Assembly: GCA_017467205.1 (NCBI GenBank)
Contig: JAFTSQ010000001.1
Coordinates: 1-64,000 of the forward strand
DNA from: Clostridia bacterium
GTDB taxonomy: Bacteria > Bacillota_A > Clostridia > Oscillospirales > CAG-272
DNA: 64,000 nucleotides
Direction of reading: 5' to 3'
This document shows positions 7,349 through 14,373 of this stretch, one piece after another; positions within the stretch are counted from its first letter, which is position 1; each line of letters begins with the position of its first letter. The notes under the pieces were generated by a model. That model did no database searches. It was not told where the DNA came from and was given only the letters and a program-made list of their open reading frames with translations. The translations under genes were made by a program, and so were the position numbers.

Positions 7349-7375
7349 GCGCCTTTGCCCGACGGGGAGGGAAAA

Positions 7376-8803
7376 ATGGAGAAGAACGAATTTGAAATCA
7401 CCAAAGCGGTCGGCGGCACGGATTTTTTGGAATCTGCGGACTGCAGTCTTCCAAGCACGGAGGAGCTTTGCCGCCTTATTGATGAAAAGAATCTGAAGGA
7501 GATACGATATCTTACCGAGGATATTCCGCACGCCGATATGGCAGAGATACTCTCGGATATGAAAAAGCTCTATCGCGTCAGCCTCTTCAGGCTGCTTTTG
7601 AAGGAGCAAGCGGCAGAGGTCTTCGTTGAGATGGACTCCGAAGCACAGAAGGATATCATAGACGCCTTCAGCGACGCAGAGCTCTCGGAAATGCTCTCCG
7701 AGCTCTATCTTGACGATACCGTCGACCTGATAGAAGAAATGCCCGCGAACGTGGTGCGCAGAATAATCGGCAACTCCACGAGCGAAAACCGCAGTATAAT
7801 CAACCGCCTCTTGAAGTATCCGAAGGACAGCGCGGGAACTATTATGACCACCGAGTACGTCAGGCTTAATAGGCAAATGACGGTCGCCGAGGCGCTTGAC
7901 CACCTTCGGCGCGTTGCGGTGGATAAGGAAACGATATATACCGCGTATATAACCGACTCGCGCCGTCATCTTGAAGGACTCGTTACGGCAAGAAAGCTTC
8001 TAACCTCGCCGCTTGATACGCCGATTAAGGATATTATGACGGATGCGGTAGTGTACGTAGCAACGACCGAGAACAGAGAGGACGTTGCAAGAAAGTTCGA
8101 TAAATACGGCTTTATAGCGTTGCCCGTCGTTGATAACGAATGCCGCCTCGTCGGTATAATCACGGTCGACGACGCTATCGAGGTCATCAAGGAGGAAACC
8201 GAGGAGGACTTCGCAAAGATGGCGGCTATCACGCCGAGCGAAAAGCCGTACGTCAAAACTAGCGTCGGCGAGCTTTGGCTTGCAAGAATTCCGTGGCTTT
8301 TGCTTCTTATGATATCCGCAACGCTCTCGAGCACTATTCTGGGCCGCTTTGAAGCGGCACTCCCGAGCGTGCTTATCCTCTTTGTTCCGATGCTTATGGA
8401 CACGGGCGGAAATTCGGGCAGTCAGTCCTCGGTCACTTTGATACGCGGACTCTCTCTTGGCGAGATAAGCTTTTCGGATATCCTCTTCGTTGTATGGAAG
8501 GAGCTTCGCGTCGGAGTCCTTTGCGGTCTGTCGCTCGGCGCTGTTGCGTTCGGCAAGGTAATGCTCGTGGATAGGCTCTTGATGAGCAATCCGAACGTCA
8601 CCGTCTGGGTCGCCCTTTCGGTGTCGATAGCTCTGTTTGCCACCATAGTCGTCGCAAAGCTCGTTGGTGCAACGCTTCCGCTTCTTGCCAAGCGGATAGG
8701 CTTTGACCCTGCGGTAATGGCGTCCCCCTTCATCACGACGGTGGTTGACGCAATGTCCTTGGTGCTATATTTCTTTATTGCCAAGCTGATGCTCGGACTA
8801 TAA
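7376..8803 (+). CDS. mgtE: Magnesium transporter MgtE
   Basis: A 475-residue homodimeric Mg2+ channel of the inner membrane. The N-terminal superhelical domain contains DMAEILSDM repeats (residues about 25-140), followed by a CBS pair (about 140-270, with TIYTAYITDSRRHLEGLV and LPVVDNECRLVGIITVDDAIEVI) and five membrane segments from about 290, including the MLMDTGGNSGSQSSV pore motif and the closing FITTVVDAMSLVLYF helix. The N and CBS domains gate the pore according to cytosolic Mg2+. The ATG at 7376 is preferred over an upstream in-frame TTG (7289) because GGGGAGGG precedes it and the terminator lies upstream. Expression is probably controlled by the leader. A terminator follows. Confidence 0.97.
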   Translation: MEKNEFEITKAVGGTDFLESADCSLPSTEELCRLIDEKNLKEIRYLTEDIPHADMAEILSDMKKLYRVSLFRLLLKEQAAEVFVEMDSEAQKDIIDAFSDAELSEMLSELYLDDTVDLIEEMPANVVRRIIGNSTSENRSIINRLLKYPKDSAGTIMTTEYVRLNRQMTVAEALDHLRRVAVDKETIYTAYITDSRRHLEGLVTARKLLTSPLDTPIKDIMTDAVVYVATTENREDVARKFDKYGFIALPVVDNECRLVGIITVDDAIEVIKEETEEDFAKMAAITPSEKPYVKTSVGELWLARIPWLLLLMISATLSSTILGRFEAALPSVLILFVPMLMDTGGNSGSQSSVTLIRGLSLGEISFSDILFVVWKELRVGVLCGLSLGAVAFGKVMLVDRLLMSNPNVTVWVALSVSIALFATIVVAKLVGATLPLLAKRIGFDPAVMASPFITTVVDAMSLVLYFFIAKLMLGL

Positions 8804-8804
8804 C

Positions 8805-8833
8805 AAAAAACGGCGAATTTTTCGCCGTTTTTT
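8805..8833 (+). terminator. Terminator of mgtE
   Basis: AAAAAACGGCGAA (8805-8817) pairs with TTCGCCGTTTTTT (8821-8833) over a TTT loop. Confidence 0.92.
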
Positions 8834-8843
8834 TCATTCTTTC

Positions 8844-8872
8844 TTGACAGAGAAGCTGAGTAATGCTAAAAT
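8844..8872 (+). promoter_or_regulatory. Sigma-A promoter of the WYL regulator
   Basis: TTGACA (8844-8849), 17-base spacer, TAAAAT (8867-8872). Confidence 0.85.
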
Positions 8873-8909
8873 ACAACTGTCCGATAAACAAGACAGAAAG
8901 AGGTGTCCT

Positions 8910-9911
8910 ATGCCGAAGAATGAAAAATACAAGCAAAAGCTTTTTCGTCTGCTTCAAATACTTATGGAAAAGACCGACGAGGAGCACGGTCTTTCTATGC
9001 CCGAGATAATACGCGCTCTTGAATCGTTTGGTATCAAGGCAGAGCGCAAGAGCATTTACGATGACCTCCTGACGCTTGAGGAGCTCGGCTTCACGGTGGC
9101 GAAAATGAATACACGCCCCCCAAGATACACACTTGAGGAGCGCATTTTTGAGCTCGCCGAGCTGAAGATGCTCGTTGATGCGATACAGTCTTCAAGATTC
9201 GTCAGCTCCAAGAAATGTCGGGAAATAATATCAAAGCTCGAGCTCTTTGCAGGCGAGCATAGCTCGCGTGAGCTTTCCAGACAGGTGTACGTTGAGGACA
9301 GAGTCAGAAATATGAATTCCTCGGCGTTTTACAACGTGGACACCATTCATTTTGCTATAAACTCCAACAAGCAGATAACCTTCAAATATTTCGATTACGA
9401 CGTGGAGAAGAAAAAGGCTTTGCGCCACGGCGGCGAGCCGTACACCGTTTCTGCGGCGGCACTGCTTTGGAACGACCAGAACTACTATCTCGTAGGATAC
9501 GACGAGCGCGAGGGAATAATGAAGAACTTTCGCGTGGATAAAATGCAGAACGTGACGGTAACGGATGAGCAAAGATGCGAGGCGGTGAGCTCGTCGCGCT
9601 TCAATCCTGCGGTTTATTCGCAAAAGCTTTTCGGAATGTACGGCGGAAAAGAGGAGCTCGTGACGCTCGAATGCCGCGAGAAGCTCGCAGGCGTTATCAT
9701 CGACCGATTCGGTATAGAACCAACCTTCACGAAAACCGATTTCGGCTTCAAGGTATCGGTAAAGGTTATAGTCAGCCCGAATTTCTTTGCTTGGGTGCTC
9801 GGCTTTGGCAAGGATATGCGCATAATCTCACCGCTTTGGGTTAGGGAAGAGTTAATCTCTGCTATTCGGGAAATATCGGAAAATTACCGCTTACCAGAAA
9901 GCAGCTTATAA
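8910..9911 (+). CDS. WYL-domain HTH transcriptional regulator
   Basis: A 333-residue regulator. Residues 1-80 hold a winged helix-turn-helix of the HTH_11/DeoR-like kind, with GLSMPEIIRALESFGIKAERKSIYDDLLTLEELGF. Residues about 130-240 form the WYL domain (Sm-like beta barrel), including ITFKYFDY and LLWNDQNYYLVGYDEREGIMKNFRVDKM, and a C-terminal WCX part follows. WYL domains often sense nucleic acids or nucleotides and appear in DNA-damage and defence regulators as well as metabolic ones; no target is visible here. The ATG at 8910 is chosen for AGAGGTG 5 bases upstream; an in-frame TTG at 8844 is the promoter -35 and cannot be the start. Its 3' end overlaps the convergent amidohydrolase by 28 bases. 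Confidence 0.93.
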   Translation: MPKNEKYKQKLFRLLQILMEKTDEEHGLSMPEIIRALESFGIKAERKSIYDDLLTLEELGFTVAKMNTRPPRYTLEERIFELAELKMLVDAIQSSRFVSSKKCREIISKLELFAGEHSSRELSRQVYVEDRVRNMNSSAFYNVDTIHFAINSNKQITFKYFDYDVEKKKALRHGGEPYTVSAAALLWNDQNYYLVGYDEREGIMKNFRVDKMQNVTVTDEQRCEAVSSSRFNPAVYSQKLFGMYGGKEELVTLECREKLAGVIIDRFGIEPTFTKTDFGFKVSVKVIVSPNFFAWVLGFGKDMRIISPLWVREELISAIREISENYRLPESSL

Positions 9912-11056
9912 GCGTTGTAGGCTAAAATTGCGCTCCCGCGCGCAAGAACGCTCTCGTTAAAGATAGCCTCGGGACTGTGAAGCGCGCCGCGCTCTCCTGC
10001 CGACATAGCAATCATCAAAGAGGGGATTTCCCTTGAAATATAGGCGAAATCCTCTGAGCCTCCGCCACTTTCCGTCGGGGGCAAATCCTTTGCGGAAATA
10101 ACCGAATCACCGAGGAGCTCTTTCGTGTTGGCAAGCACTGCACGTGAGAGCTCCTCGTCGCATATAAGGGGTGGACAATCGGCGAAAAACTCGACACGCA
10201 CCCCGACTTTCATAGCAATCGCCACCCCTAAACACACCTCGTTTATCCTCTCGCCGAGGCGTTTTTTCTCGACCTCCGAATAGGAGCGGACAGTCCCCTC
10301 AATTACCGCCTCGTCGGCAATAGCGTTTGCTGCGCAGCCGCCCGAAAGCCTGCCTACTGTAAGACGGGAACGGGATGCAATCTCGCGTGCGGCAACGGAG
10401 GCGAGGGCGGAGTATATATGAGCTGCCGCGAGGAGTGCGTCACGGCTTTTCTCGGGAGTAGCGCCGTGAGAGCCCTCGCCCTTGACGGCTATTCTGAAAA
10501 AGGAGGCGGCAGGAGCGCTGACGCCCTCGGGAATCACGACCTTGCCGCTCTCCATACCGCCAAGGGTAAGATGTATCATAAGCGCCGCTTGCGGTCGCGG
10601 AGCGTTGAGAATTCCGTTCTCTATCATATCGCGCGCTCCGGCGAGTATCTCCTCGGCAGGCTGAAGCATCAGCCGTACACGCCCTTGAAGCTCGCTCTCG
10701 TGATTTTTCAAAATTCTCGTCGCGCCGAGAAGCATTGCGGTGTGCATATCGTGGCCGCAGGCGTGCATATTTCCGTTCGTTGCACGAAAGATTAAATCTG
10801 TTTTTTCCGGTATCGGTAGCGCGTCCATATCTGCGCGAAGGAGCACCGTCCGCTTGCCATCTCCTATCTCGGCTCTGACACCGCACCTGCCCAAAGGCTG
10901 CCCCTCGCATCCAATAGCCTTAAGTCTATCCATAACGAACCTTTGCGTCTTCGGAAGCTCAAAGCCGACCTCCGCCGTCCTGTGCAGATACCGTCTTTCC
11001 AAAAGAAGCTCTCCGCCAAGCGACTCCGCTTCCTTCATTATTTCGTTAGTCCTCAT
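9884..11056 (-). CDS. M20 family amidohydrolase (IAL/HipO-type metallopeptidase)
   Basis: A 390-residue cytoplasmic zinc hydrolase of the N-acyl-L-amino acid amidohydrolase group. Metal and catalytic signatures are intact: LLRADMDALPI (about 75), HACGHDMHTAMLLG (about 100-113, Cys and His ligands typical of the M20D branch), QPAEE (about 136), the dimerisation domain with GSHGATPEKSRDAL, SGGGSEDFAYISREIP and HSPEAIFNE near the end. It removes acyl groups from amino acids or peptides, with exact substrate unknown. The start ATG overlaps the stop of the upstream FAD-Rieske gene (ATGA), so translation is coupled. Its 3' end overlaps the WYL gene. Confidence 0.93.
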   Translation of the reverse strand: MRTNEIMKEAESLGGELLLERRYLHRTAEVGFELPKTQRFVMDRLKAIGCEGQPLGRCGVRAEIGDGKRTVLLRADMDALPIPEKTDLIFRATNGNMHACGHDMHTAMLLGATRILKNHESELQGRVRLMLQPAEEILAGARDMIENGILNAPRPQAALMIHLTLGGMESGKVVIPEGVSAPAASFFRIAVKGEGSHGATPEKSRDALLAAAHIYSALASVAAREIASRSRLTVGRLSGGCAANAIADEAVIEGTVRSYSEVEKKRLGERINEVCLGVAIAMKVGVRVEFFADCPPLICDEELSRAVLANTKELLGDSVISAKDLPPTESGGGSEDFAYISREIPSLMIAMSAGERGALHSPEAIFNESVLARGSAILAYNAYKLLSGKR

Positions 11057-12354
11057 AAATTAACCCCTTTGTTTGCAGGTCCGTCAAGTATATTTCCGTC
11101 TTCGCCAAAGCGCGAGCCGTGGCAGGGGCAATCCCAGCTTCGCTCGTGCGGATTCCACTTCAGCGCGCAACCGAGATGCGAGCATCTTTTCTTCTTCGGC
11201 GTCAGCAGCCCTTTTGCAGAGGAGAGAATATTCTCGCCGAGTGTCTTCGTTAACATCGAGCGCGACGGGTCGAATACCGAGCTGTACTCGCTCTTGCCGT
11301 TAATAATAAGGTCGCGAATGACCTCCGCTCCCGCCATAGCCGTGCTCATACCCCATTTGTTAAAACCGGTTATAACGTAGAGGTGCGGCGTGCGCCTTGA
11401 GTACTGCCCGATATAGGGAACACTGTCGAGAGTAATGCAGTCCTCTGCGGCGAATTTTGCCACGATTTCAGCGCACGGGTAGCACTTTTTCGCAAAATCC
11501 TCAACGATTCCAAAGCCGCCGCCATCCTGTGCTACCTTGTGCGCTCCGCCTCCTATCAGAAGAGTGTCGCGATAGCTTCGGTGGGAGTAGCCGGACTTAT
11601 CCTCGTCAAGATATACCCCCGAAATCAGCGGCGCACCCTTGAGCGCTACAAAGTAGGAACGATTCTGGTGCATCTTCAAAAAGAATGCGCCGTGGCGGTT
11701 GAGTATCGGAAAATGAGTGGCAACCACGGTTCTTTTTGAGTATATTCTGTATCCGCCCTCGGCGGTGGCTACCCCCTTTTCGATATTGACTATGCGCGTC
11801 CGCTCGTATATCTTAAGCTCTCTTGCCAAGGCGTGAGCGAGCTTTACTATATTGATTTTTCCTTGGTTTGAAAACCTTATAGCACCAACCGTTTCAAAGG
11901 GAAGGGGTGTGAGGTTTGTAAGGCTTGCAGGATAGCCTATCGACTCGAGGGCGCAAAGCTCATCCTCGAGCCTCTTCTTCGAGTTTCTTGAGTATATATA
12001 AGAGTCGCATCTTTCAAAGTCGCAGGGGTAAAGGTGGGATAGCGTGTCAAATTTTTCGACCGCATCGGCGTTTGCCTTCAGATAAAGGACGGCAAAATCT
12101 TTGCCGTACCGCTCTATCAGCTCGGAGTATATCAGCCCGTGCTGTGCCGTCACCTTGGCGCTGCTGTTTGCCGTCGTTCTTCTGCATATGCGGTCGGCCT
12201 CTGCAACTATGCAGTCGACGCCTGCCTCTTTAAGTCTGTAAGCTGTGAGAATTCCCGCAATTCCGCCGCCTATTACGAGCGTGTCGCAACTTGCGTCCTC
12301 GGTCAAGGGCGGGTATATCGCGGTTTTAACTCCAACCTCGAAAATCGAACTCAT
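11053..12354 (-). CDS. FAD-dependent oxidoreductase with C-terminal Rieske 2Fe-2S domain
   Basis: A 433-residue fusion resembling YhfW-type proteins. Residues about 22-360 are a DAO/glycine-oxidase-like FAD enzyme: DTLVIGGGIAGILTAYRL gives the dinucleotide-binding loop, with ADRICRRTTANSSAKVTAQHG and, near the end of the domain, LYVITGFNKWGMSTAMAGAEVI. Residues about 385-433 are a Rieske cluster site with CSHLGC and CPCHGS (Cys-His and Cys-His ligand pairs), although the domain is clipped and ends shortly after GPANKG. The family oxidises amines or similar substrates and passes electrons to the iron-sulfur centre; the substrate is unknown. Coupling to the M20 amidohydrolase (4-base overlap) suggests that the two act on one acylated amine or amino acid. 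Confidence 0.9.
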   Translation of the reverse strand: MSSIFEVGVKTAIYPPLTEDASCDTLVIGGGIAGILTAYRLKEAGVDCIVAEADRICRRTTANSSAKVTAQHGLIYSELIERYGKDFAVLYLKANADAVEKFDTLSHLYPCDFERCDSYIYSRNSKKRLEDELCALESIGYPASLTNLTPLPFETVGAIRFSNQGKINIVKLAHALARELKIYERTRIVNIEKGVATAEGGYRIYSKRTVVATHFPILNRHGAFFLKMHQNRSYFVALKGAPLISGVYLDEDKSGYSHRSYRDTLLIGGGAHKVAQDGGGFGIVEDFAKKCYPCAEIVAKFAAEDCITLDSVPYIGQYSRRTPHLYVITGFNKWGMSTAMAGAEVIRDLIINGKSEYSSVFDPSRSMLTKTLGENILSSAKGLLTPKKKRCSHLGCALKWNPHERSWDCPCHGSRFGEDGNILDGPANKGVNL

Positions 12355-12469
12355 CTCGTCTGTGCCTCTTTTGCTTTTTGCTCTATTTTCTCACGCAAGC
12401 GCTCACTTATTCATAAAAGAGGCGACCTCGCACGTTTTTTAACAGTTATTGAACATTTCTCCCCCGTCA

Positions 12470-12498
12470 TTGACACGAGGGATCTTTTGTGTTAAAAT
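12470..12498 (+). promoter_or_regulatory. Sigma-A promoter of the 12546-13773 gene pair
   Basis: TTGACA (12470-12475), 17-base spacer, TAAAAT (12493-12498). It shows that the in-frame TTG at 12489 and the ATG at 12501 lie upstream of the transcript start. Confidence 0.85.
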
Positions 12499-12545
12499 AT
12501 ATGGCGAACGATTTTTTTGCAAAAACTTCATTTAAGGAAACAGAT

Positions 12546-13247
12546 ATGGAAGATTTTGAAAGATACGGCGACTACAACGATACTGACGACGATTACGCCG
12601 GCGGTCGCGGCGAGCCCATTATGCTCATACTGAAGATACTGACGGGGCTTGTTTGCGCTTTGGTTATCGGTGTCGTTTTATTCAGAATAATACTTTTCAA
12701 CTATTATCCCGACAATATTAAAAATATCTATTTCAACGATGAGCTTACCGAGTATTATAACGCTCAGGACGGCAATATCGGCGCGAGAACGCAGGACCTT
12801 CGCTTCCCGTACGACGATAGTGACCTCGGTAATTTCTTCTGTGACAATCTTATTATCATAGACGGGGTTGACCAGCTTCAGCTTTCCGTCAGATTCAACG
12901 TTTCTGCTATGGCTGATATTGAGGAAAGATATAAGCTCGAGAACCTCGACCCCGACGACGAAACGCTCCTTTCCTTCCGCCTTTACGATAACTACGGCAG
13001 GGCGTATGAGGATATCGTCTATTCCGAGCGCGACTCGTTTGCTATGTACCGCTACTATAAGCTCGTATTCGACGGCGTGGTGCTTGAGGATACGGGGGAT
13101 GGAAAATTCCCTGAATGGATCAGGCTTGAGGTCTTCGTAGGCGATAACGAAGAGCCCTATTCCTACGTTCTCGTTTATGAAAACAACGTGGATTTTTCCA
13201 CCTTCTCCGACTATGCACTTTCGGCAAAGGAGAAGCCGAATGATTAA
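12546..13247 (+). CDS. Single-pass membrane protein of unknown function (233 aa)
   Basis: I do not recognise a family. An acidic, Tyr/Asp-rich N-terminus (residues 1-25, EDFERYGDYNDTDDDYAGG) precedes one hydrophobic helix at about 28-52 (IMLILKILTGLVCALVIGVVLF), and the rest is a predicted extracytoplasmic domain rich in Asp, Tyr and beta strands. Such a layout fits a membrane-tethered surface domain. The ATG at 12546 is preferred because AAGGAAAC lies just upstream and the promoter rules out earlier starts. It overlaps the next gene by 8 bases, so the two membrane proteins are translationally coupled and probably work together. Confidence 0.8.
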   Translation: MEDFERYGDYNDTDDDYAGGRGEPIMLILKILTGLVCALVIGVVLFRIILFNYYPDNIKNIYFNDELTEYYNAQDGNIGARTQDLRFPYDDSDLGNFFCDNLIIIDGVDQLQLSVRFNVSAMADIEERYKLENLDPDDETLLSFRLYDNYGRAYEDIVYSERDSFAMYRYYKLVFDGVVLEDTGDGKFPEWIRLEVFVGDNEEPYSYVLVYENNVDFSTFSDYALSAKEKPND

Positions 13248-13773
13248 CGAGCTCTCTATAAGACCAAAGCCGCAAAGCAAGCTTGCCGACCGCGTTTTTT
13301 ACAGTCTTCTGCTCGTCGCGTTTGCGATTATTGCAGCGTCGTATCTTGCAGAGCGCGGTCGCGGATTGATATCCCTCGCCGCCGTCATAGTTATAGTGGC
13401 GGCGCTCTCGGTCTATTCGAGATTTATGGCAGGGGAGTATTCCTACGATATTACCTACGATTCACAGGACACACCGCTTTTCGTAGTAAGGAAATTTTCG
13501 GGTAAGCGCGCAACCACCCTCTGTAATGTCGAGCTTTCCGCCATCCGCTCGGTCGATATCCTCGAGGACGGAAAGGACACAGAGCGCACCTCAAAGGAGG
13601 CGCGGCGCTATAATTATTCTCCGACGCTCGGCAAGGCGCGGCGCGCGAAGCTCACCGTTAAAACGAGATACGAAAGCTCGGTCATTCTTATCGAGGGGAC
13701 AGACGAGTTCTTTGCGCTTCTTTCCGCGTATGCAAATGAGGCGCGAGAGATAGCGCTTCGGGATGACGAGTGA
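13240..13773 (+). CDS. Two-helix membrane protein with soluble C-terminal domain (177 aa)
   Basis: No family recognised. Two adjacent hydrophobic helices (about residues 17-35 and 41-58) form a hairpin followed by a beta-rich soluble domain of about 115 residues with SYDITYDSQDTPLFVVRKF and KLTVKTRYESSVILIEGTDEFFALLSAYA; the shape resembles membrane-anchored PH-like (bPH) proteins, which is inference. AAAGGAG precedes the ATG at 13240, which overlaps the end of the upstream gene. A large inverted repeat lies after the stop. Confidence 0.8.
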   Translation: MINELSIRPKPQSKLADRVFYSLLLVAFAIIAASYLAERGRGLISLAAVIVIVAALSVYSRFMAGEYSYDITYDSQDTPLFVVRKFSGKRATTLCNVELSAIRSVDILEDGKDTERTSKEARRYNYSPTLGKARRAKLTVKTRYESSVILIEGTDEFFALLSAYANEAREIALRDDE

Positions 13774-13791
13774 GGCTGTTAAAAAAAGAAA

Positions 13792-13829
13792 GAGGGTAGC
13801 TCAAGCTGTAAAAAACTTGAGCTACCCTC
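13792..13829. terminator. Inverted repeat between convergent units
   Basis: GAGGGTAGCTCAAG (13792-13805) pairs perfectly with CTTGAGCTACCCTC (13816-13829). A T-rich tail exists only on the minus strand (TTTCTTTTTTT), but the hairpin directly follows the 13240 gene and may stop both directions. Confidence 0.7.
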
Positions 13830-13892
13830 AAATACGTTAGGGGATAGGGGGATTTGTGAGCGGGATTTGCGCCCAAATGCGCCATCCACTTG

Positions 13893-13926
13893 CAAAAAAA
13901 GACCCCCGCTGATTGAAGGCGGGGGT
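13893..13926 (-). terminator. Terminator of the 38-aa peptide gene
   Basis: On the minus strand ACCCCCGC (13926-13919) pairs with GCGGGGGT (13909-13902), followed by C and seven T residues (13900-13894). Confidence 0.92.
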
Positions 13927-13940
13927 TGGAGAATGCAAAA

Positions 13941-14057
13941 TTAATAGCCAAGCCAGGGTGAATCTCCGAAAAGACCCGTATCAGTGATAGGGCTCGAAGT
14001 AATGATATCATCCTTGCTGAACTCAAGTATTTCGCATTCGGGAGTAATGTATTTCAT
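13941..14057 (-). CDS. Short peptide gene (38 aa), possible RiPP-like precursor or small surface peptide
   Basis: A small ORF with complete signals: a promoter (14105-14133), the ribosome site GGAGGT 6 bases before the ATG, and a strong terminator 15 bases after the stop. The peptide begins MKYITPECEILEFSKDDII and ends with a Thr/Ser/Gly/Asp-rich part closing in SPWLGY. The pattern (MKY..PE.EI..F...D.I..TS) resembles short peptides I have seen scattered in Clostridia genomes, of unknown role; a precursor-like leader/core division is possible but no modifying enzyme or exporter lies directly beside it. It is too short for normal gene-length cut-offs. Confidence 0.7.
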   Translation of the reverse strand: MKYITPECEILEFSKDDIITSSPITDTGLFGDSPWLGY

Positions 14058-14104
14058 ATAGTACCTCCGTTGTACGATATGAAAGCATAACTGATTGCAA
14101 TATT

Positions 14105-14133
14105 ATTATATCATAGCCCCCCGCAAAATGCAA
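14105..14133 (-). promoter_or_regulatory. Promoter of the 38-aa peptide gene
   Basis: Read on the minus strand: TTGCAT (14133-14128), 17-base spacer, TATAAT (14110-14105), about 50 bases upstream of the start codon. Confidence 0.75.
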
Positions 14134-14212
14134 TAGTCGCAGAAAATTTTTTTCACTTTTGTGCAACCTGCGCTAAAGCGCACCCCGGATTTGTGCAATA
14201 TAGTTCAAATGC

Positions 14213-14258
14213 GCAAAAGAAAAAGGAGTACGAACAAGCCGTTCATACTCCTTTTTTT
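14213..14258. terminator. Terminator after the 27-aa membrane microprotein
   Basis: GGAGTA-GAAC pairs with GTTC-TACTCC with one mismatch around an AAGCC loop (about 14225-14252); T runs flank it on both strands. Confidence 0.8.
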
Positions 14259-14265
14259 GTGAAGT

Positions 14266-14349
14266 TTACTTTCTTCTCAGCCCGATTATCAAAAACGCAA
14301 GAATCAAAGCTGCGCCGCCTGCAATTATCAAGAGTGTGTATGAATCCAT
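14266..14349 (-). CDS. Single-helix membrane microprotein (27 aa)
   Basis: The ORF starts with AAAGGAG 9 bases upstream and ends a few bases before a terminator. The product MDSYTLLIIAGG... is almost entirely one hydrophobic helix (residues 5-23) with a positive tail GLRRK, so it should insert with its C-terminus inside. It begins 24 bases after the stop of the exonuclease gene and is likely its co-transcribed downstream partner. Function unknown; such peptides often bind larger membrane proteins. Confidence 0.6.
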   Translation of the reverse strand: MDSYTLLIIAGGAALILAFLIIGLRRK

Positions 14350-14373
14350 AACTCGTTAACTCCTTTTGTTGTC

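Larger units (their letters stand above)
7153..7375 (+). promoter_or_regulatory. Structured attenuator-type leader of mgtE
   Basis: The leader opens with a 9-bp hairpin (7157-7165 with 7171-7179), then a small GCAG-AAAAA-CTGC hairpin (7197-7209), then an ORF with a perfect AGGAGGTG site (7219-7226), then a UUCG-capped terminator (7325-7348) before the mgtE ribosome site GGGGAGGG (7363-7370). GTCGGGC (7280-7286) can pair with GCCCGAC (7356-7362) next to that ribosome site. The conserved cores I remember for the M-box (ykoK) Mg2+ riboswitch, such as GUUAGGUGAGGCUCCU and CACUGCCC, are not present. The arrangement implies conditional termination of mgtE, probably by Mg2+ or by translation of the leader ORF; this is inference. 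Confidence 0.65.

Noticed and set aside
7153..7375. M-box Mg2+ riboswitch before mgtE
   Set aside because: The position fits, but the conserved M-box segments that I know are not found; kept as an unclassified attenuator leader instead.
7289..7375. Upstream extension of mgtE from TTG 7289
   Set aside because: It would run through the terminator hairpin with no ribosome site, whereas ATG 7376 has GGGGAGGG.
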